Shown here: one piece after another, positions 53,110 through 62,188 of the stretch
Position numbering within the stretch: position 1 is the stretch's first letter
Layout: each line of letters opens with the position of its first letter
The notes under the pieces: generated by a model
What the model saw: the letters and a program-made list of their open reading frames with translations, nothing else
Database searches by the model: none
What the model was told of the DNA's origin: nothing
NCBI RefSeq assembly: GCF_001713455.1
Contig: NZ_CP016464.1
Coordinates: forward strand, 2,156,001 to 2,220,000
Length of the DNA stretch: 64,000 nucleotides
From: Bosea sp. RAC05
GTDB taxonomy: Bacteria > Pseudomonadota > Alphaproteobacteria > Rhizobiales > Beijerinckiaceae
Direction of reading: 5' to 3'
Translations under genes and position numbers: made by a program

Positions 53110-53625
53110 CCGGATTCAGCGGGGATCGGGATCACTCCCGGAGCAGCGATTTCGTGTCGCCAGCAGCCTTCCGGCGCATTGCTTTCAGCCGCTGGTGATG
53201 GGTCACTGATCTGACGCGACCACTCCGCCACGTAGGGCGCTGCCAATCGTTGGGCTCCGCACTCGGACGTCGTGCCGGGTGATTTCGTGGCCAGCTGCGC
53301 CACTTAAGCTGGGTACAGCTCATCGAGATGGGCCCAGATTGGGACCCGACTTGGGGACTGTCGGGGCTGTAATGGCCCTCGGTCGCCCGTTTCAACGAGC
53401 TATCAAGTGATTTTGGTTCGAAATGGGGAAGTGGCGGAGACGGAGGGGTCCGAACTGTTTCCCGCGCAAGCGCTTGCTTCTGCACTCGCTTCGGCCTCCA
53501 GAGGGCCGGTTGCTGCGACAGCGCCCTGTGACAGAATGCAATGATGTTCGAGGGATTTGCGCAATCGGAGGCCGCTTTGCCGCCGACCTCACGCGATCGA
53601 AGAGCGGCTTCCACCTCGTCGCGGC
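53110..53625. other. Gene-poor stretch with tRNA-like fragment
   Basis: About 515 bp between the membrane protein and the HNH gene. A minus-strand frame of 174 codons covers most of it, but its composition is low-complexity and Ser/Arg/Pro-rich and it has no recognisable motif, so I do not call it. The stretch holds the tRNA-Ser 3'-end-like segment at 53432-53456. Confidence 0.45.
53432..53456 (-). repeat. tRNA-Ser 3'-end-like fragment (possible att remnant)
   Basis: On the minus strand these 25 bases read like the T-arm and acceptor end of a tRNA-Ser: AGTTCGGACCCC followed by TCCGTCTCCGCCA. The rest of a tRNA (D-arm, anticodon arm, variable arm) is absent upstream. Such fragments are left when an element integrates at a tRNA 3' end. 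No integrase or second copy is visible in the window, so this is a remnant at most. Confidence 0.5.
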
Positions 53626-54528
53626 CTATTGCTTGAAGCAATTCTCCCGATGCCATTGCAGGAAGCGCGGGTGCGGGCGCTCGCGCGGACTGTGCGGCGC
53701 AAAGGCCCGTCCTGCCCTGTTCACGAAGCTGCGGATGCCGTCAGGGTCGTTGGCCTGGCGGGAGATGAGGATGTCGAGGTCGTCAGAGAGGCTGATCAAG
53801 CCGCGATCGAACATCCAGTGAGCCGTTCCGGAAAGCGCGATGCCGTTGTTGACGACGTCCGGACCGTTCGCCTCGACCGGCCGGATATGCGCGGCATCGA
53901 CCTCGGCACGGCCGCCGCCGTTGATCAGCTTCAGCCCTGTGATGGCACACCGCTCATCGTACGCACGGAGAACCACGCGCCGAAACACGCGATCCCGGAC
54001 GACCCGGTTGGCGACGACGGCCAGCCGCTCGCGCTCCTGTTCGAAGACGAATGGCGCCTGGGTCTCGGCGAACCCGGACCCGGCATCCAGTTGGTCCGAC
54101 CTTGGCAGCAAATCGTTTTGCTGATCCAGGCCTAGGGCGAGGATGCGATCGAAGTCGGTCGGCGAAATAGGCCGTACAGCGGCCTGCGCTCGGCCGGAAA
54201 TGCGTCCGTCCTCGTTCAGGACGCCTCTCTCGACCGGTGCGCCATCGGCATCTGCGAACGGCACCGGCCGGGCGAAGTCGAGATAGCTGCCCGGCTCGAT
54301 GATGGCGACGTACATGCCGGAAGCGGCAGGGTCGGGGATGACCTCCTGAACCCGTGCGATCGCGTAGTACCCGCGAGTGCCTTTCAGCTTGCGAGGTTCA
54401 TAATAGATGATCCAGTCGTCGATACAGGCCCGCACGCGACCGAGATACGGGCGCGGGAACTGATAGCGCTCCGCCGGGCTGTCGTCGTAGATCGAGTCGG
54501 GGCGGTGAATGAAAACGCCGAAGGCCAT
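53626..54528 (-). CDS. HNH endonuclease with N-terminal reader-like domain
   Basis: This 300-residue protein has an HNH_2-type nuclease near its end: YDERCAITGL, then AEVDAAHIRPVEANGPDVVNNGIAL and TAHWMFDRGLISL. These give the His, Asn and His of the motif. The N-terminal 100 residues (RYQFPRPYL, DDWIIYYEPRK, RGYYAIARV) look like a beta-rich PUA/EVE-like reader, which is inference. Such fusions can be modification-dependent restriction enzymes. It stands alone beside a tRNA-like fragment, so defence or element cargo is plausible. Confidence 0.75.
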   Translation of the reverse strand: MAFGVFIHRPDSIYDDSPAERYQFPRPYLGRVRACIDDWIIYYEPRKLKGTRGYYAIARVQEVIPDPAASGMYVAIIEPGSYLDFARPVPFADADGAPVERGVLNEDGRISGRAQAAVRPISPTDFDRILALGLDQQNDLLPRSDQLDAGSGFAETQAPFVFEQERERLAVVANRVVRDRVFRRVVLRAYDERCAITGLKLINGGGRAEVDAAHIRPVEANGPDVVNNGIALSGTAHWMFDRGLISLSDDLDILISRQANDPDGIRSFVNRAGRAFAPHSPRERPHPRFLQWHRENCFKQ

Positions 54529-54694
54529 CGCGGCACCATAAGGGTCTCAGCCGTTCCGCCCAAACCCCGAATGATCGAGCGGCCGTCTCCAGTGATGGAG
54601 AGCAGTCAGCGCCATAAGCTGACGCTGGCTCGCCGCCGGGAAGCCGACGTTGAAAGCGCCCGGCCCAAGGACGGCTTGATGCCGGATCAGCCTG

Positions 54695-55777
54695 TCACGG
54701 CAGGTCTATGATCTCGACCCAGTTCGGGTTCTTGCCCAGCGGCAGCCGCTGCAGTTCCTTCAGTCCGCCGGTTTCCGGATCGATGCCGTAGAGCGTCGCC
54801 GAATTCGATTTCTGGCCCGCCGCCACCAGGAATTGCCCTCGCGGGTCGATGTTGAACCCGCGCGGCTGCGTTTCGGTGGCGAAATGGCCGGCTGCGGTCA
54901 GGGCGCCGCTCTGACCATCGACCTTGAAGGCCGCGATCGTGTTCGAGGTGCGCTCCGAGGCATAGAGGAAGCGCCCGTCCGGCGTGATGCGGATTTCGGC
55001 GGCTGCCGGTGCCCCGCCGCTGAAGCCGGCCGGCATCAGGCTGATACTGCCAAGCCTGGACAGCACACCCTTGGCCGCGTCGAAGCGATGGCTGTCCACC
55101 GTGCCGTCAAGTTCGTTGACGAGGTAGAGAAACCGGTCGTTCGGGTGAAAGACGAAGTGGCGCGGGCCTGCGCCTTGCTTGGTCTCGACGAAGGGCGGTT
55201 CGTTGGGCGCAACCTGCCCGGTCGCGGCGTCGAAGCGGTATTGCAGCAGGATGTCGCCACCGAGATTGCTGGCGAAAAGGTACCGGTTCGAGCGGTCGGT
55301 CAGGATCGCGTGGGCATGCTTGCGCGTCTCAAGCACCTGAACCGGCTCGCCCTTGGCCGCGCCGTTCGGGCCGATCGGATTGATCGCGATCTTGTGGCCC
55401 GTATAGGAGGCGCTCAGCAGGAAGCGGCCCGTCCTGTCGGTGGCGACATAGGCCATGTTGTCCGGCAGTGGCACGGTCGAAAGAAGGTCGAGCCGGCCGC
55501 TGTGCGGATCAATGGCGAAGGAGCTCACCGAGAAGGGCTGCGAGCGCAACGAGACATAGAGATGGCGACGATCCGGCGAGATCGCCATGGGCATCGCGGT
55601 GCCGCTGACGGCCATCGTCTCGACGGGTTTCAGCTGATGGGATGAGGCGTCGAGCTCCAGCACGCTGATCTCGCGGCTGTCGGCGTTCGAGACATAGACC
55701 ATGGTCTTTGCGGCAGCCGGCATGGCGCTCATCATGACAGCAAACAGCGCCGCAGCGCCCGTGTTGTTCCTCGGCAT
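54695..55777 (-). CDS. Seven-bladed propeller lactonase, exported
   Basis: This 360-residue protein belongs to the lactonase (6-phosphogluconolactonase-like) propeller family, with a signal peptide (about 1-23, ending MPAAA) and repeated blade motifs such as YVSNADSREISV, GPRHFVFHPNDRFLYLVNELDGTV and GRFLYASERTSNTIA. AGGGGAAA lies before ATG 55777. It presumably opens a sugar-acid lactone, here in the periplasm. It lies 202 bp after the dehydratase gene, with a LysR-box candidate between. Confidence 0.85.
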   Translation of the reverse strand: MPRNNTGAAALFAVMMSAMPAAAKTMVYVSNADSREISVLELDASSHQLKPVETMAVSGTAMPMAISPDRRHLYVSLRSQPFSVSSFAIDPHSGRLDLLSTVPLPDNMAYVATDRTGRFLLSASYTGHKIAINPIGPNGAAKGEPVQVLETRKHAHAILTDRSNRYLFASNLGGDILLQYRFDAATGQVAPNEPPFVETKQGAGPRHFVFHPNDRFLYLVNELDGTVDSHRFDAAKGVLSRLGSISLMPAGFSGGAPAAAEIRITPDGRFLYASERTSNTIAAFKVDGQSGALTAAGHFATETQPRGFNIDPRGQFLVAAGQKSNSATLYGIDPETGGLKELQRLPLGKNPNWVEIIDLP

Positions 55778-55874
55778 GGTGTTTCCCCTGACGGTCTTTC
55801 GTCTGCCATGGCTGGCGCGTGACCTTGAGGGGAGACTATTCGGGCCCGGATCGATGAGGGACAGCCCAAAGGGC

Positions 55875-55901
55875 GTATCGACCGATCCAATCGACGCATC
55901 G
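55875..55901 (-). promoter_or_regulatory. LysR-box candidate upstream of the lactonase gene
   Basis: These 27 bp match the site at 56997-57023 in 21 positions (GTATCG-N2-CGATCCAATC-N5-ATCG). They lie 98-124 bp upstream of the lactonase start. A 12-bp part (CGACGCATCGTG, 55892-55903) also recurs at 59109-59120 in the divergent transporter region. Confidence 0.55.
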
Positions 55902-55979
55902 TGGAACCAGATACGTCGACACAAGACAATGCAGCCGCCCGGACGGGGCGGCAGCGTCGAGGTCGGCGATGGGGCGGGC

Positions 55980-56930
55980 TCAGGCGGCGGCGCGCTGGCG
56001 CGTCGCGAATTCGCTGGTGTCGAGCCGGGCGACGAGCGCCGCGAGTTCCGCCGTCTCGCTCTCGCTGAGATCGGTCAGCGGGGTCCGCACCGGCCCGGAG
56101 TCCCGACCGATGACCCTCATGCCGGCCTTGATGATCGAGACGGCATAGCCGCGCTTGCGGTTGCGGATGGCGATCAGCGGCAGGATGAAGTCGCGCAGAC
56201 CCGCCTGGACCATGTCGCGGTCGCGGCGGCGCACCGCGGCATAGAAGGTCGTCGAGAACTGCGGGACGAAGTTGAACACCGCGGAGGAATAGGTCGTGAC
56301 GCCCATCTCGAGATAGGGCAGCGCAAAGGTCTCGGCGGTCGGCAGGCCGCCGATATAGGTCAGGCGGTCGCCCAGGCGCAGATGGATGCGGGTCATCAGC
56401 TCGATGTCGCCGATGCCGTCCTTGTAGCCGACGAGGTTGGGGTTGCGCTCGCAGAGCTTCGCCAACGTCTCTTCGGTGATGATCGCGTTGTCGCGGTTGT
56501 AGACGATGACGCCGAGCTTCGTCGCCTTGCAGACGGCCTCGATATGGGCCGCCAGCCCCTCCTGCTCGGAGAAGACCAGATAGGGCGGCAGCAGCAGGAT
56601 GCCGTCGGCGCCGACGTGCTCGACGGCGCCGGCGAGTTCGGTCGCGATCTGCGTGCCATGGCCGACGCCGGCCAGCACCGGCACGCGGCCGCGCGTCTCC
56701 TGAACGGCGGTCGCGACCACCGCGACGACCTCGGCCGGAGAGAGCGAGAAGAACTCGCCGGTGCCGCCGGCGGCGAAGAGGCCTGCGACCTCGTAGCCGC
56801 AAAGCCAGTCGAGATTGGAGCGGTAGCGCGTCTCGTCGAAGGTGTTGCCGGCCGTGAAGGGCGTCACAGGAAAGGACAGGAGGCCATTGCCGATGTGGCG
56901 CGCCATCTCCTGCGGGGTCATCTTGCTCAT
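55980..56930 (-). CDS. kdgD: 5-dehydro-4-deoxyglucarate dehydratase
   Basis: This 316-residue DHDPS-family enzyme has [13 protein letters not shown], the Schiff-base Lys region [13 protein letters not shown] and [14 protein letters not shown], which is typical of KdgD. The enzyme removes water and CO2 from 5-dehydro-4-deoxyglucarate to give alpha-ketoglutarate semialdehyde in glucarate/galactarate breakdown. GGAG lies just before ATG 56930. It is between a LysR gene and the lactonase gene. No glucarate dehydratase or semialdehyde dehydrogenase gene is in the window. Confidence 0.86.
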   Translation of the reverse strand: MSKMTPQEMARHIGNGLLSFPVTPFTAGNTFDETRYRSNLDWLCGYEVAGLFAAGGTGEFFSLSPAEVVAVVATAVQETRGRVPVLAGVGHGTQIATELAGAVEHVGADGILLLPPYLVFSEQEGLAAHIEAVCKATKLGVIVYNRDNAIITEETLAKLCERNPNLVGYKDGIGDIELMTRIHLRLGDRLTYIGGLPTAETFALPYLEMGVTTYSSAVFNFVPQFSTTFYAAVRRRDRDMVQAGLRDFILPLIAIRNRKRGYAVSIIKAGMRVIGRDSGPVRTPLTDLSESETAELAALVARLDTSEFATRQRAAA

Positions 56931-56996
56931 GCTCGGCTCCTTCGCTGACTGCAGCGAGGAGTAGATCAAGAGCGATGCCGAAGGTGACCAATCCCT

Positions 56997-57023
56997 GTAT
57001 CGGTCGATCCAATCATTGGATCG
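56997..57023 (-). promoter_or_regulatory. LysR-box candidate upstream of kdgD, with 19-bp palindrome
   Basis: CGATCCAAT-C-ATTGGATCG (57005-57023) is a palindrome with perfect 9-bp arms, just after the LysR stop and 75-93 bp upstream of kdgD. The longer 27-bp unit recurs at 55875-55901. This is the strongest operator candidate for the LysR gene next to it. Confidence 0.65.
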
Positions 57024-57024
57024 C

Positions 57025-57930
57025 TCAGCCGGTTTTGGTCAGGTCCTGGGCCAGCCTCTTCGCCAGCGCCGCGACAATCGGTACGAGCGGATTGTCATTG
57101 TCCTCGCGGCTGACGAAAAAGAGCTCCGCGGGTCGCTGCCGCGGCAGATCGACCGGCCGCAGGGCCACGCCGCTGAAATGCAGGTTCATCGCGGCTTCCG
57201 GCACCAGCGCGACACCCACACCGGAATGCACCATCGCCAGGATCGAATGGATCTGGGCGAGGTGCTGGACATAGTTCGGGACGAGCCCGGCCCGGGAAAA
57301 CAGCTCGACCAGCAGATCGTGGAAATAGCGCGCCTCATAGGGCGCGTACATGATGAAGGGCTCGGCTGCGAGGTCCTCGATCGCGACCGTCGCCGAGCGC
57401 GCCAGCGCATGGTCGGCATGGACCGCCGCGATCAGGGGCTCGGCCGTGACGCGAAAGGCGCTGAGACCGTTGCGCGGGATCGGCGGCCGCAGCAGGCCGA
57501 TGTCGATTTCGCCGGAGTCCAGTCGCTTGAGCTGATCGCCGCTGACCATTTCCTTGAGCGAGATCTCGACGTCGGGCAGCTCGCGGCGACAGGCCGCGAC
57601 GAGTTCCGGCACATAGGAATAGGCCGAGGTCGCGGTGAAGCCGATATGGATCGATCCAGCCTTGCCGTTGGCGACGCGCTTGGCGAGCAGGGCCGCGCTC
57701 TCGGCGAGCTTGAGGAGACGACGTGCCTCGGCCAGGAAGCTCTGCCCGGCCGGCGTGAGCTTGACCGTCCGGTTGCTGCGCTCCAGCAGAATGACGTCGA
57801 GAACCCGCTCGAGGATCTGGATCTGCCGGCTGAGCGGCGGCTGCGTCATGTTGAGGCGCAGCGCCGCCCGGCCGAAATGCAGTTCCTCCGCGACGGCCAC
57901 GAAACAGCGCAGCTGGCTCAGTTCGAACAT
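57025..57930 (-). CDS. LysR-family regulator of the sugar-acid locus
   Basis: This 301-residue regulator has the start [23 protein letters not shown] split by the usual turn, then [16 protein letters not shown], and a full effector domain. It lies between the Bug-type binding-protein gene and kdgD on the same strand. Repeated GTATCG-N2-CGATCCAAT boxes downstream, before kdgD and the lactonase gene, are likely its targets. Confidence 0.85.
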   Translation of the reverse strand: MFELSQLRCFVAVAEELHFGRAALRLNMTQPPLSRQIQILERVLDVILLERSNRTVKLTPAGQSFLAEARRLLKLAESAALLAKRVANGKAGSIHIGFTATSAYSYVPELVAACRRELPDVEISLKEMVSGDQLKRLDSGEIDIGLLRPPIPRNGLSAFRVTAEPLIAAVHADHALARSATVAIEDLAAEPFIMYAPYEARYFHDLLVELFSRAGLVPNYVQHLAQIHSILAMVHSGVGVALVPEAAMNLHFSGVALRPVDLPRQRPAELFFVSREDNDNPLVPIVAALAKRLAQDLTKTG

Positions 57931-57981
57931 CCCCAGCCTTTCATCACGCCATGCTCGCCCGGTGCCGCCCGGAAATGGGGG

Positions 57982-58974
57982 TCAGTTCTGGATGCTGATC
58001 CCGGCCTTGTCGATGATGTCCTTGAATTTGGCGATCTCGCTTTGCGCCTTGGCCTTCGCCTGCTCTCCCGTGGACGGTGTCGCCGCCGCGCCCAGTTCCT
58101 CGAAGCGCGAGACCACCGTCGGATCCTTCAATACGGCCTGCATTTCACTGACGAGCCTGTCGCAGATCTCCCTCGGCGTGCCCTTGGGCGCCAGGAAGCC
58201 GTTCCAGGAGCTGATGTCGAAGCCGGGCAGCGTCTCGGCCAGCGTGGGAATCTCCGGTGCGATCTTGGCCCGTTCGGTCGTGGTGACCGCAAGCCCGCGC
58301 AGCGTGCCGGCCCTGTAGTGCGGATAGGGCGAGGTGAAGTTGTCGAAGGAGACCTTGACGTTGCCCGCGATCAGATCCTGCACCAGCGCGCCCGAGGAGC
58401 GGTAGGTGACGTGCTGCATCTTCACCCCGGCCAACTGCATGAACAGTTCGCCGGAGAGATGGATCGACGTGCCGATTCCAGAGGAGCCGAAATTCTCCTT
58501 CCCCGGATTGGCTTTCAGATAGGCGATGAACTCCCTGACGTTCTGCGCCGGGATCGACGGGTGGATGCACAGGAAGTTCGGCTGCGACGAGGCCAGGGAG
58601 AGGAATTCGAAATTGTCGAACGGCTTGAAGGGCAGCTTCTCCTTGTAGAGATTTGGGTTGATCCCATGCGTCGAGGGCGTGGTCATGCCGATGGTATAGC
58701 CGTCGGGCGTGGCATGAGAGAGCGCGGCGACCCCGGTGTTGCCGCCGGCGCCGGCGCGGTTCTCGATGATGAAGGCCTTGCCCATCCTCTGCGTCAGCTT
58801 CTCGCAGATGATCCGGCCGACGAGGTCGGTGGTGCCGCCGGCGCCGAAGGGAACGATGACCGTCACGGGCTTGGCGGGATAGGCCTGCCCAAAACTGCTG
58901 CGTGACACCAGCGGTGCGGCGATTGCACCGCCCGCGAGGCTGAGCGCCGCACGGCGCGTGATCGATCGGCTCAT
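57982..58974 (-). CDS. Bug-family (TctC-like) periplasmic binding protein
   Basis: This 330-residue binding protein has an N-terminal signal with twin arginine (ITRRAALSLAGGAIAAPLV) and the Bug motifs PVTVIVPFGAGGTTDLVGRI and IENRAGAGGNTGVAAL. Such proteins deliver carboxylates to TctAB permeases. GGGAGGGACACG stands before ATG 58974. It lies at the head of a minus-strand set with LysR, kdgD and the lactonase; the permease is on the other strand together with a second binding protein. Confidence 0.9.
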   Translation of the reverse strand: MSRSITRRAALSLAGGAIAAPLVSRSSFGQAYPAKPVTVIVPFGAGGTTDLVGRIICEKLTQRMGKAFIIENRAGAGGNTGVAALSHATPDGYTIGMTTPSTHGINPNLYKEKLPFKPFDNFEFLSLASSQPNFLCIHPSIPAQNVREFIAYLKANPGKENFGSSGIGTSIHLSGELFMQLAGVKMQHVTYRSSGALVQDLIAGNVKVSFDNFTSPYPHYRAGTLRGLAVTTTERAKIAPEIPTLAETLPGFDISSWNGFLAPKGTPREICDRLVSEMQAVLKDPTVVSRFEELGAAATPSTGEQAKAKAQSEIAKFKDIIDKAGISIQN

Positions 58975-59060
58975 CGTGTCCCTCCCAGGATCCAGTCGCG
59001 GCTTTGGCCGTCTGGCTGGCAGAGTAGGCGGGAGCGGGGTTCGGGCAAGCCGCTTGGCGC

Positions 59061-59087
59061 TATCGTGCCATCCAAAAAAGGTATGGT
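59061..59087. promoter_or_regulatory. Weaker LysR-box candidate between the two Bug genes
   Basis: This segment keeps TATCG-N2-C-N-ATCCAA of the boxes before kdgD and the lactonase, with 17 of 27 positions equal to the kdgD site. It lies in the 237-bp divergent region between the two binding-protein genes, where joint control would be expected. Confidence 0.35.
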
Positions 59088-59211
59088 TCCATTGCCAATC
59101 TAACTCACCGACGCATCGTGCCGGGCCTATCCTGCGATGGACAAGACAGCTTCCAAGACTGTCTGCGACCTCGGCCAACGGCCGGTGCGCGCCCCACCGG
59201 AGGACACCATC

Positions 59212-60207
59212 ATGAGCCCAACCCGATTCCCGTTCTGTCTTTCCGCAGCTTCGCTGAAGGGCCTCGCCATCGCCCTGCTCGCGGGCGTCACGCTCGCCGC
59301 CCAGCCTGCCAGGGCCCAGAACTTCGAGCGTCCCGTGCGGCTCGTCGTTCCCTTCGCGCCCGGCGGCACCTCGGACATCCTCGCCCGGCTGATCGGGCCC
59401 AAGCTCTCGGCCGCGATCGGCCAACCCGTCGTGATCGAGAACAAGCCGGGCGCTGCCGGCAATCTCGGCGCGGACGCCGTCGCCAAGGCGCCGGCAGATG
59501 GCCACACCCTGCTCTTGATGGATGTCGGCTCGCTGGCGACGGCGCCCAGCCTGTTCTCGGATCTGACCTATGATCCTGCCAAGGATCTCGCTCCGGTCTC
59601 GATGGTGATGTTCGGCCCCTATGTGCTCGCCGTTCATGAATCGGTTCCCGCCAGGACGGCGCAGGAGCTGATCGCCTACGCCAAGGCCAACCCCAACAAG
59701 CTCGCGGTCGCCAACTCCGGCGTCGGCGCGGCCAACCACATCACGGCCGTGCAGATGGCCAAGGAACTCGGCATCACCTGGAAGAACGTGCCCTACAAGG
59801 GTGGCGCTGCGGCCTCGCGGGCCGTCGTCTCGGGCGAGAGCGGGGTCATCATCAACGGCTCGACCGCGACCTTGCCCTTCGTCGCCAACAAGCAGCTCGT
59901 CGGTCTCGCCGTCACGGGCGAGGAGCGCGTCGCGGGGCTCCCGACCTTCAGGGAGGCGGGGCTGCCGGGAGGAGATGCCGGCACCTGGCAGGGCATCCTG
60001 ACCCGCGCCGGCACGCCGCCCGCGACGGTCGCGCGCCTCAACGCCGAGATCGGCAAGATCCTGCAGGACCCCGAGATCAAGGCCAGGATCGCCGAGCAGG
60101 GCGGGGTGGTGAAGGCCGGCTCTCCCGCCGCGTTCGCGGATTGGCTGAAGGATGCCACCATCCGCTGGGGCGGCATCATCAAGGAAGCCGGCATCAAGGG
60201 CAGCTGA
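59212..60207 (+). CDS. Bug-family (TctC-like) periplasmic binding protein
   Basis: This 331-residue protein has a Sec signal (about 1-35, ending PARAQ) and the Bug motifs VRLVVPFAPGGTSDILARLI and IENKPGAAGNLGADAV. GGAGG lies eight bases before ATG 59212. It is followed directly by tctB- and tctA-type genes and so is the cognate binding protein of that permease. The divergent Bug gene gives the locus two such proteins. Confidence 0.92.
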   Translation: MSPTRFPFCLSAASLKGLAIALLAGVTLAAQPARAQNFERPVRLVVPFAPGGTSDILARLIGPKLSAAIGQPVVIENKPGAAGNLGADAVAKAPADGHTLLLMDVGSLATAPSLFSDLTYDPAKDLAPVSMVMFGPYVLAVHESVPARTAQELIAYAKANPNKLAVANSGVGAANHITAVQMAKELGITWKNVPYKGGAAASRAVVSGESGVIINGSTATLPFVANKQLVGLAVTGEERVAGLPTFREAGLPGGDAGTWQGILTRAGTPPATVARLNAEIGKILQDPEIKARIAEQGGVVKAGSPAAFADWLKDATIRWGGIIKEAGIKGS

Positions 60208-60208
60208 G

Positions 60209-60670
60209 GTGAGCGCCCCGGTGACCCGTTCCGGAAAAGACTGGCGCGACCTGCTCTTCGGCCTGTTCCTCGTTGCCGTGTCGGCAGGCGCTCTCTTCGC
60301 GACCCGCAACCTCAATGTCGGCCATGCGGCCGACATGGGCGCGGGCTACATGCCCCGCGTCGTCTCGCTCGGCCTGCTCGCCTTCGGCCTGTTCTTCTGT
60401 GGGCGGGGCGTCAGGCGGGCCGGCCTGGCGATCGAGCCGGTTCAGTGGCGCCCGCTGCTCGCGGTGCTGGCCGCGGTCGGCGTCTTCGCACTGACGGCGG
60501 AAAAGCTGGGGCTGGCGATCGCCTCGGTCGTCACCATCGTCCTGGCGAGCTTCGCCACCCGGGAAGCGCGTCTGCGCGAGACCGTGCCCTTCGCGCTGCT
60601 GCTCTCGGGCGCGGCCGTCCTTCTCTTCATCAAGGTTCTGGCGCTGCCGGTGCCTGTCTGGCCGCGCTGA
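60209..60670 (+). CDS. TctB-like small permease subunit
   Basis: This 153-residue membrane protein has four predicted segments with the TctB pattern (DLLFGLFLVAVSAGALF, AADMGAGYMPRVVSLGL). The start is taken as GTG 60209, two bases after the binding-protein stop and preceded by a GGGCAGCTGAG stretch. It is the small membrane subunit of the tripartite tricarboxylate transporter family. Confidence 0.88.
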   Translation: MSAPVTRSGKDWRDLLFGLFLVAVSAGALFATRNLNVGHAADMGAGYMPRVVSLGLLAFGLFFCGRGVRRAGLAIEPVQWRPLLAVLAAVGVFALTAEKLGLAIASVVTIVLASFATREARLRETVPFALLLSGAAVLLFIKVLALPVPVWPR

Positions 60671-60682
60671 AGGCTGCCTGCC

Positions 60683-62188
60683 ATGGACCTCTTCGACAAT
60701 CTGCTGCTGGGGCTTTCGACAGCCCTGGAACTCAACAATCTCGGCCTGTGCCTGCTCGGCGTGCTGATCGGCACGGCCATCGGCGTGCTGCCGGGCATCG
60801 GGCCGATCCCGACGGTGGCGCTGCTGCTGCCCTTCACCTTCGGCCTGAACCCGGCCGGCGCCATGATCATGCTCGCCGGCATCTTCTACGGCGCGCAATA
60901 TGGCGGCTCGACCACCGCCATCCTCGTCAATGTGCCCGGCGAGACCTCCTCGGTGGTGACCTGCATCGACGGTCACGAGATGGCCAAGCAGGGCAGGGCC
61001 GGAACGGCGCTGGCCATCGCCGCGATCGCGTCCTTCTTCGCCGGCACGATGGCGACGATCGTCATCGCCGTGATGAGCGTCCCGCTCTCGGTCCTGGCGC
61101 TCAAGTTCACCGCGGTCGAGTATTTCAGCCTGCTCGTGCTCGGCCTGATCGCGGCCGTCGCGCTGGCGCATGGTTCGGTGGCGAAGTCGCTCGCGATGGT
61201 GCTGCTCGGCCTGCTGCTCGGCCTCGTCGGCATCGATGTCAGCTCCGGCGCCGCGCGCATGACCTTCGGCATCGCCGAGCTTTCGGACGGGCTCGACTTC
61301 GTTCCCATCGCCATGGGCCTGTTCGGGCTCGGCGAGATCATCGCCAATCTGGAGCGGCCGGCGGAACGGCGCGTCGTCAGTCAGAAAGTCCGCGACCTGA
61401 TCCCGAGCCGGGCCGATCTGCGCGCCGCCTTCCCCGCCATGCTGCGCGGAACGGCGCTGGGCTCGGTGCTGGGTGTGCTGCCCGGTGGCGGCGCCGCGCT
61501 GCCGCCCTTCTCGTCCTATGCGCTGGAAAAGAAGCTGGCGAAGGACCCGTCCCGTTTCGGCAAGGGCGCGATCGAGGGCGTCGCCGGCCCCGAGGCCGCC
61601 AACAATGCCGGCGCGCAGACGAGTTTCATTCCGCTGCTGACGCTCGGCATTCCCGCGAACGCGCTGATGGCGCTGATGATCGGCGCGCTGATGATGCAGG
61701 GCATCCAGCCCGGGCCGCAGATCATGACCGAGCAGCCCAGGCTCGTCTGGGGCGTGATCGCTTCGATGTGGGTCGGCAACCTGATGCTGCTGGTGATCAA
61801 CCTGCCCCTGATCGGGCTCTGGATCTCGATGCTGAAGATTCCCTATCGCCTGCTCTTCCCGGCGATCGTGCTGTTCTGCTGCATCGGGACCTATGGCATC
61901 GCCAACAGCCTGTTCAATGTCTGGCTCATGCTGGGCTGCGCAGCGATCGGCTACTTCTTCATCAAGGTCGGCGTCGAGCCGGCGCCCCTGCTGCTCGGCC
62001 TCGTGCTCGGCCCGCAGCTGGAAGAGAATTTCCGCCGCGCCATGTTGCTCTCTGACGGGGATTTCCTGGTTTTCCTGTCCCGTCCGATCAGCGCGGTGCT
62101 GCTGGCTGTGGTCGCCGCGCTTCTCTTGGCGATGCTTTCGCCGACGATCCTGCGCAATCGGAAGGCGGCCCTGGCCGATAGCCCCTGA
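60683..62188 (+). CDS. TctA-like large permease subunit
   Basis: This 501-residue membrane protein has the TctA start (MDLFDNLLLGLSTAL), GVLPGIGPIPTVALLLPFTF, YGAQYGGSTTAILVNVPGE and GVAGPEAANNAGAQTSFIPL. About eleven membrane segments are seen. It forms the carboxylate importer with TctB and the Bug protein. Sugar acids are the likely substrates given kdgD next door. Confidence 0.94.
   Translation: MDLFDNLLLGLSTALELNNLGLCLLGVLIGTAIGVLPGIGPIPTVALLLPFTFGLNPAGAMIMLAGIFYGAQYGGSTTAILVNVPGETSSVVTCIDGHEMAKQGRAGTALAIAAIASFFAGTMATIVIAVMSVPLSVLALKFTAVEYFSLLVLGLIAAVALAHGSVAKSLAMVLLGLLLGLVGIDVSSGAARMTFGIAELSDGLDFVPIAMGLFGLGEIIANLERPAERRVVSQKVRDLIPSRADLRAAFPAMLRGTALGSVLGVLPGGGAALPPFSSYALEKKLAKDPSRFGKGAIEGVAGPEAANNAGAQTSFIPLLTLGIPANALMALMIGALMMQGIQPGPQIMTEQPRLVWGVIASMWVGNLMLLVINLPLIGLWISMLKIPYRLLFPAIVLFCCIGTYGIANSLFNVWLMLGCAAIGYFFIKVGVEPAPLLLGLVLGPQLEENFRRAMLLSDGDFLVFLSRPISAVLLAVVAALLLAMLSPTILRNRKAALADSP

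Noticed and set aside
53132..53656. 174-codon minus-strand frame over the gap before the HNH gene
   Set aside because: Ser/Arg/Pro-rich with no motif; it covers the tRNA-like fragment and overlaps the HNH gene end.
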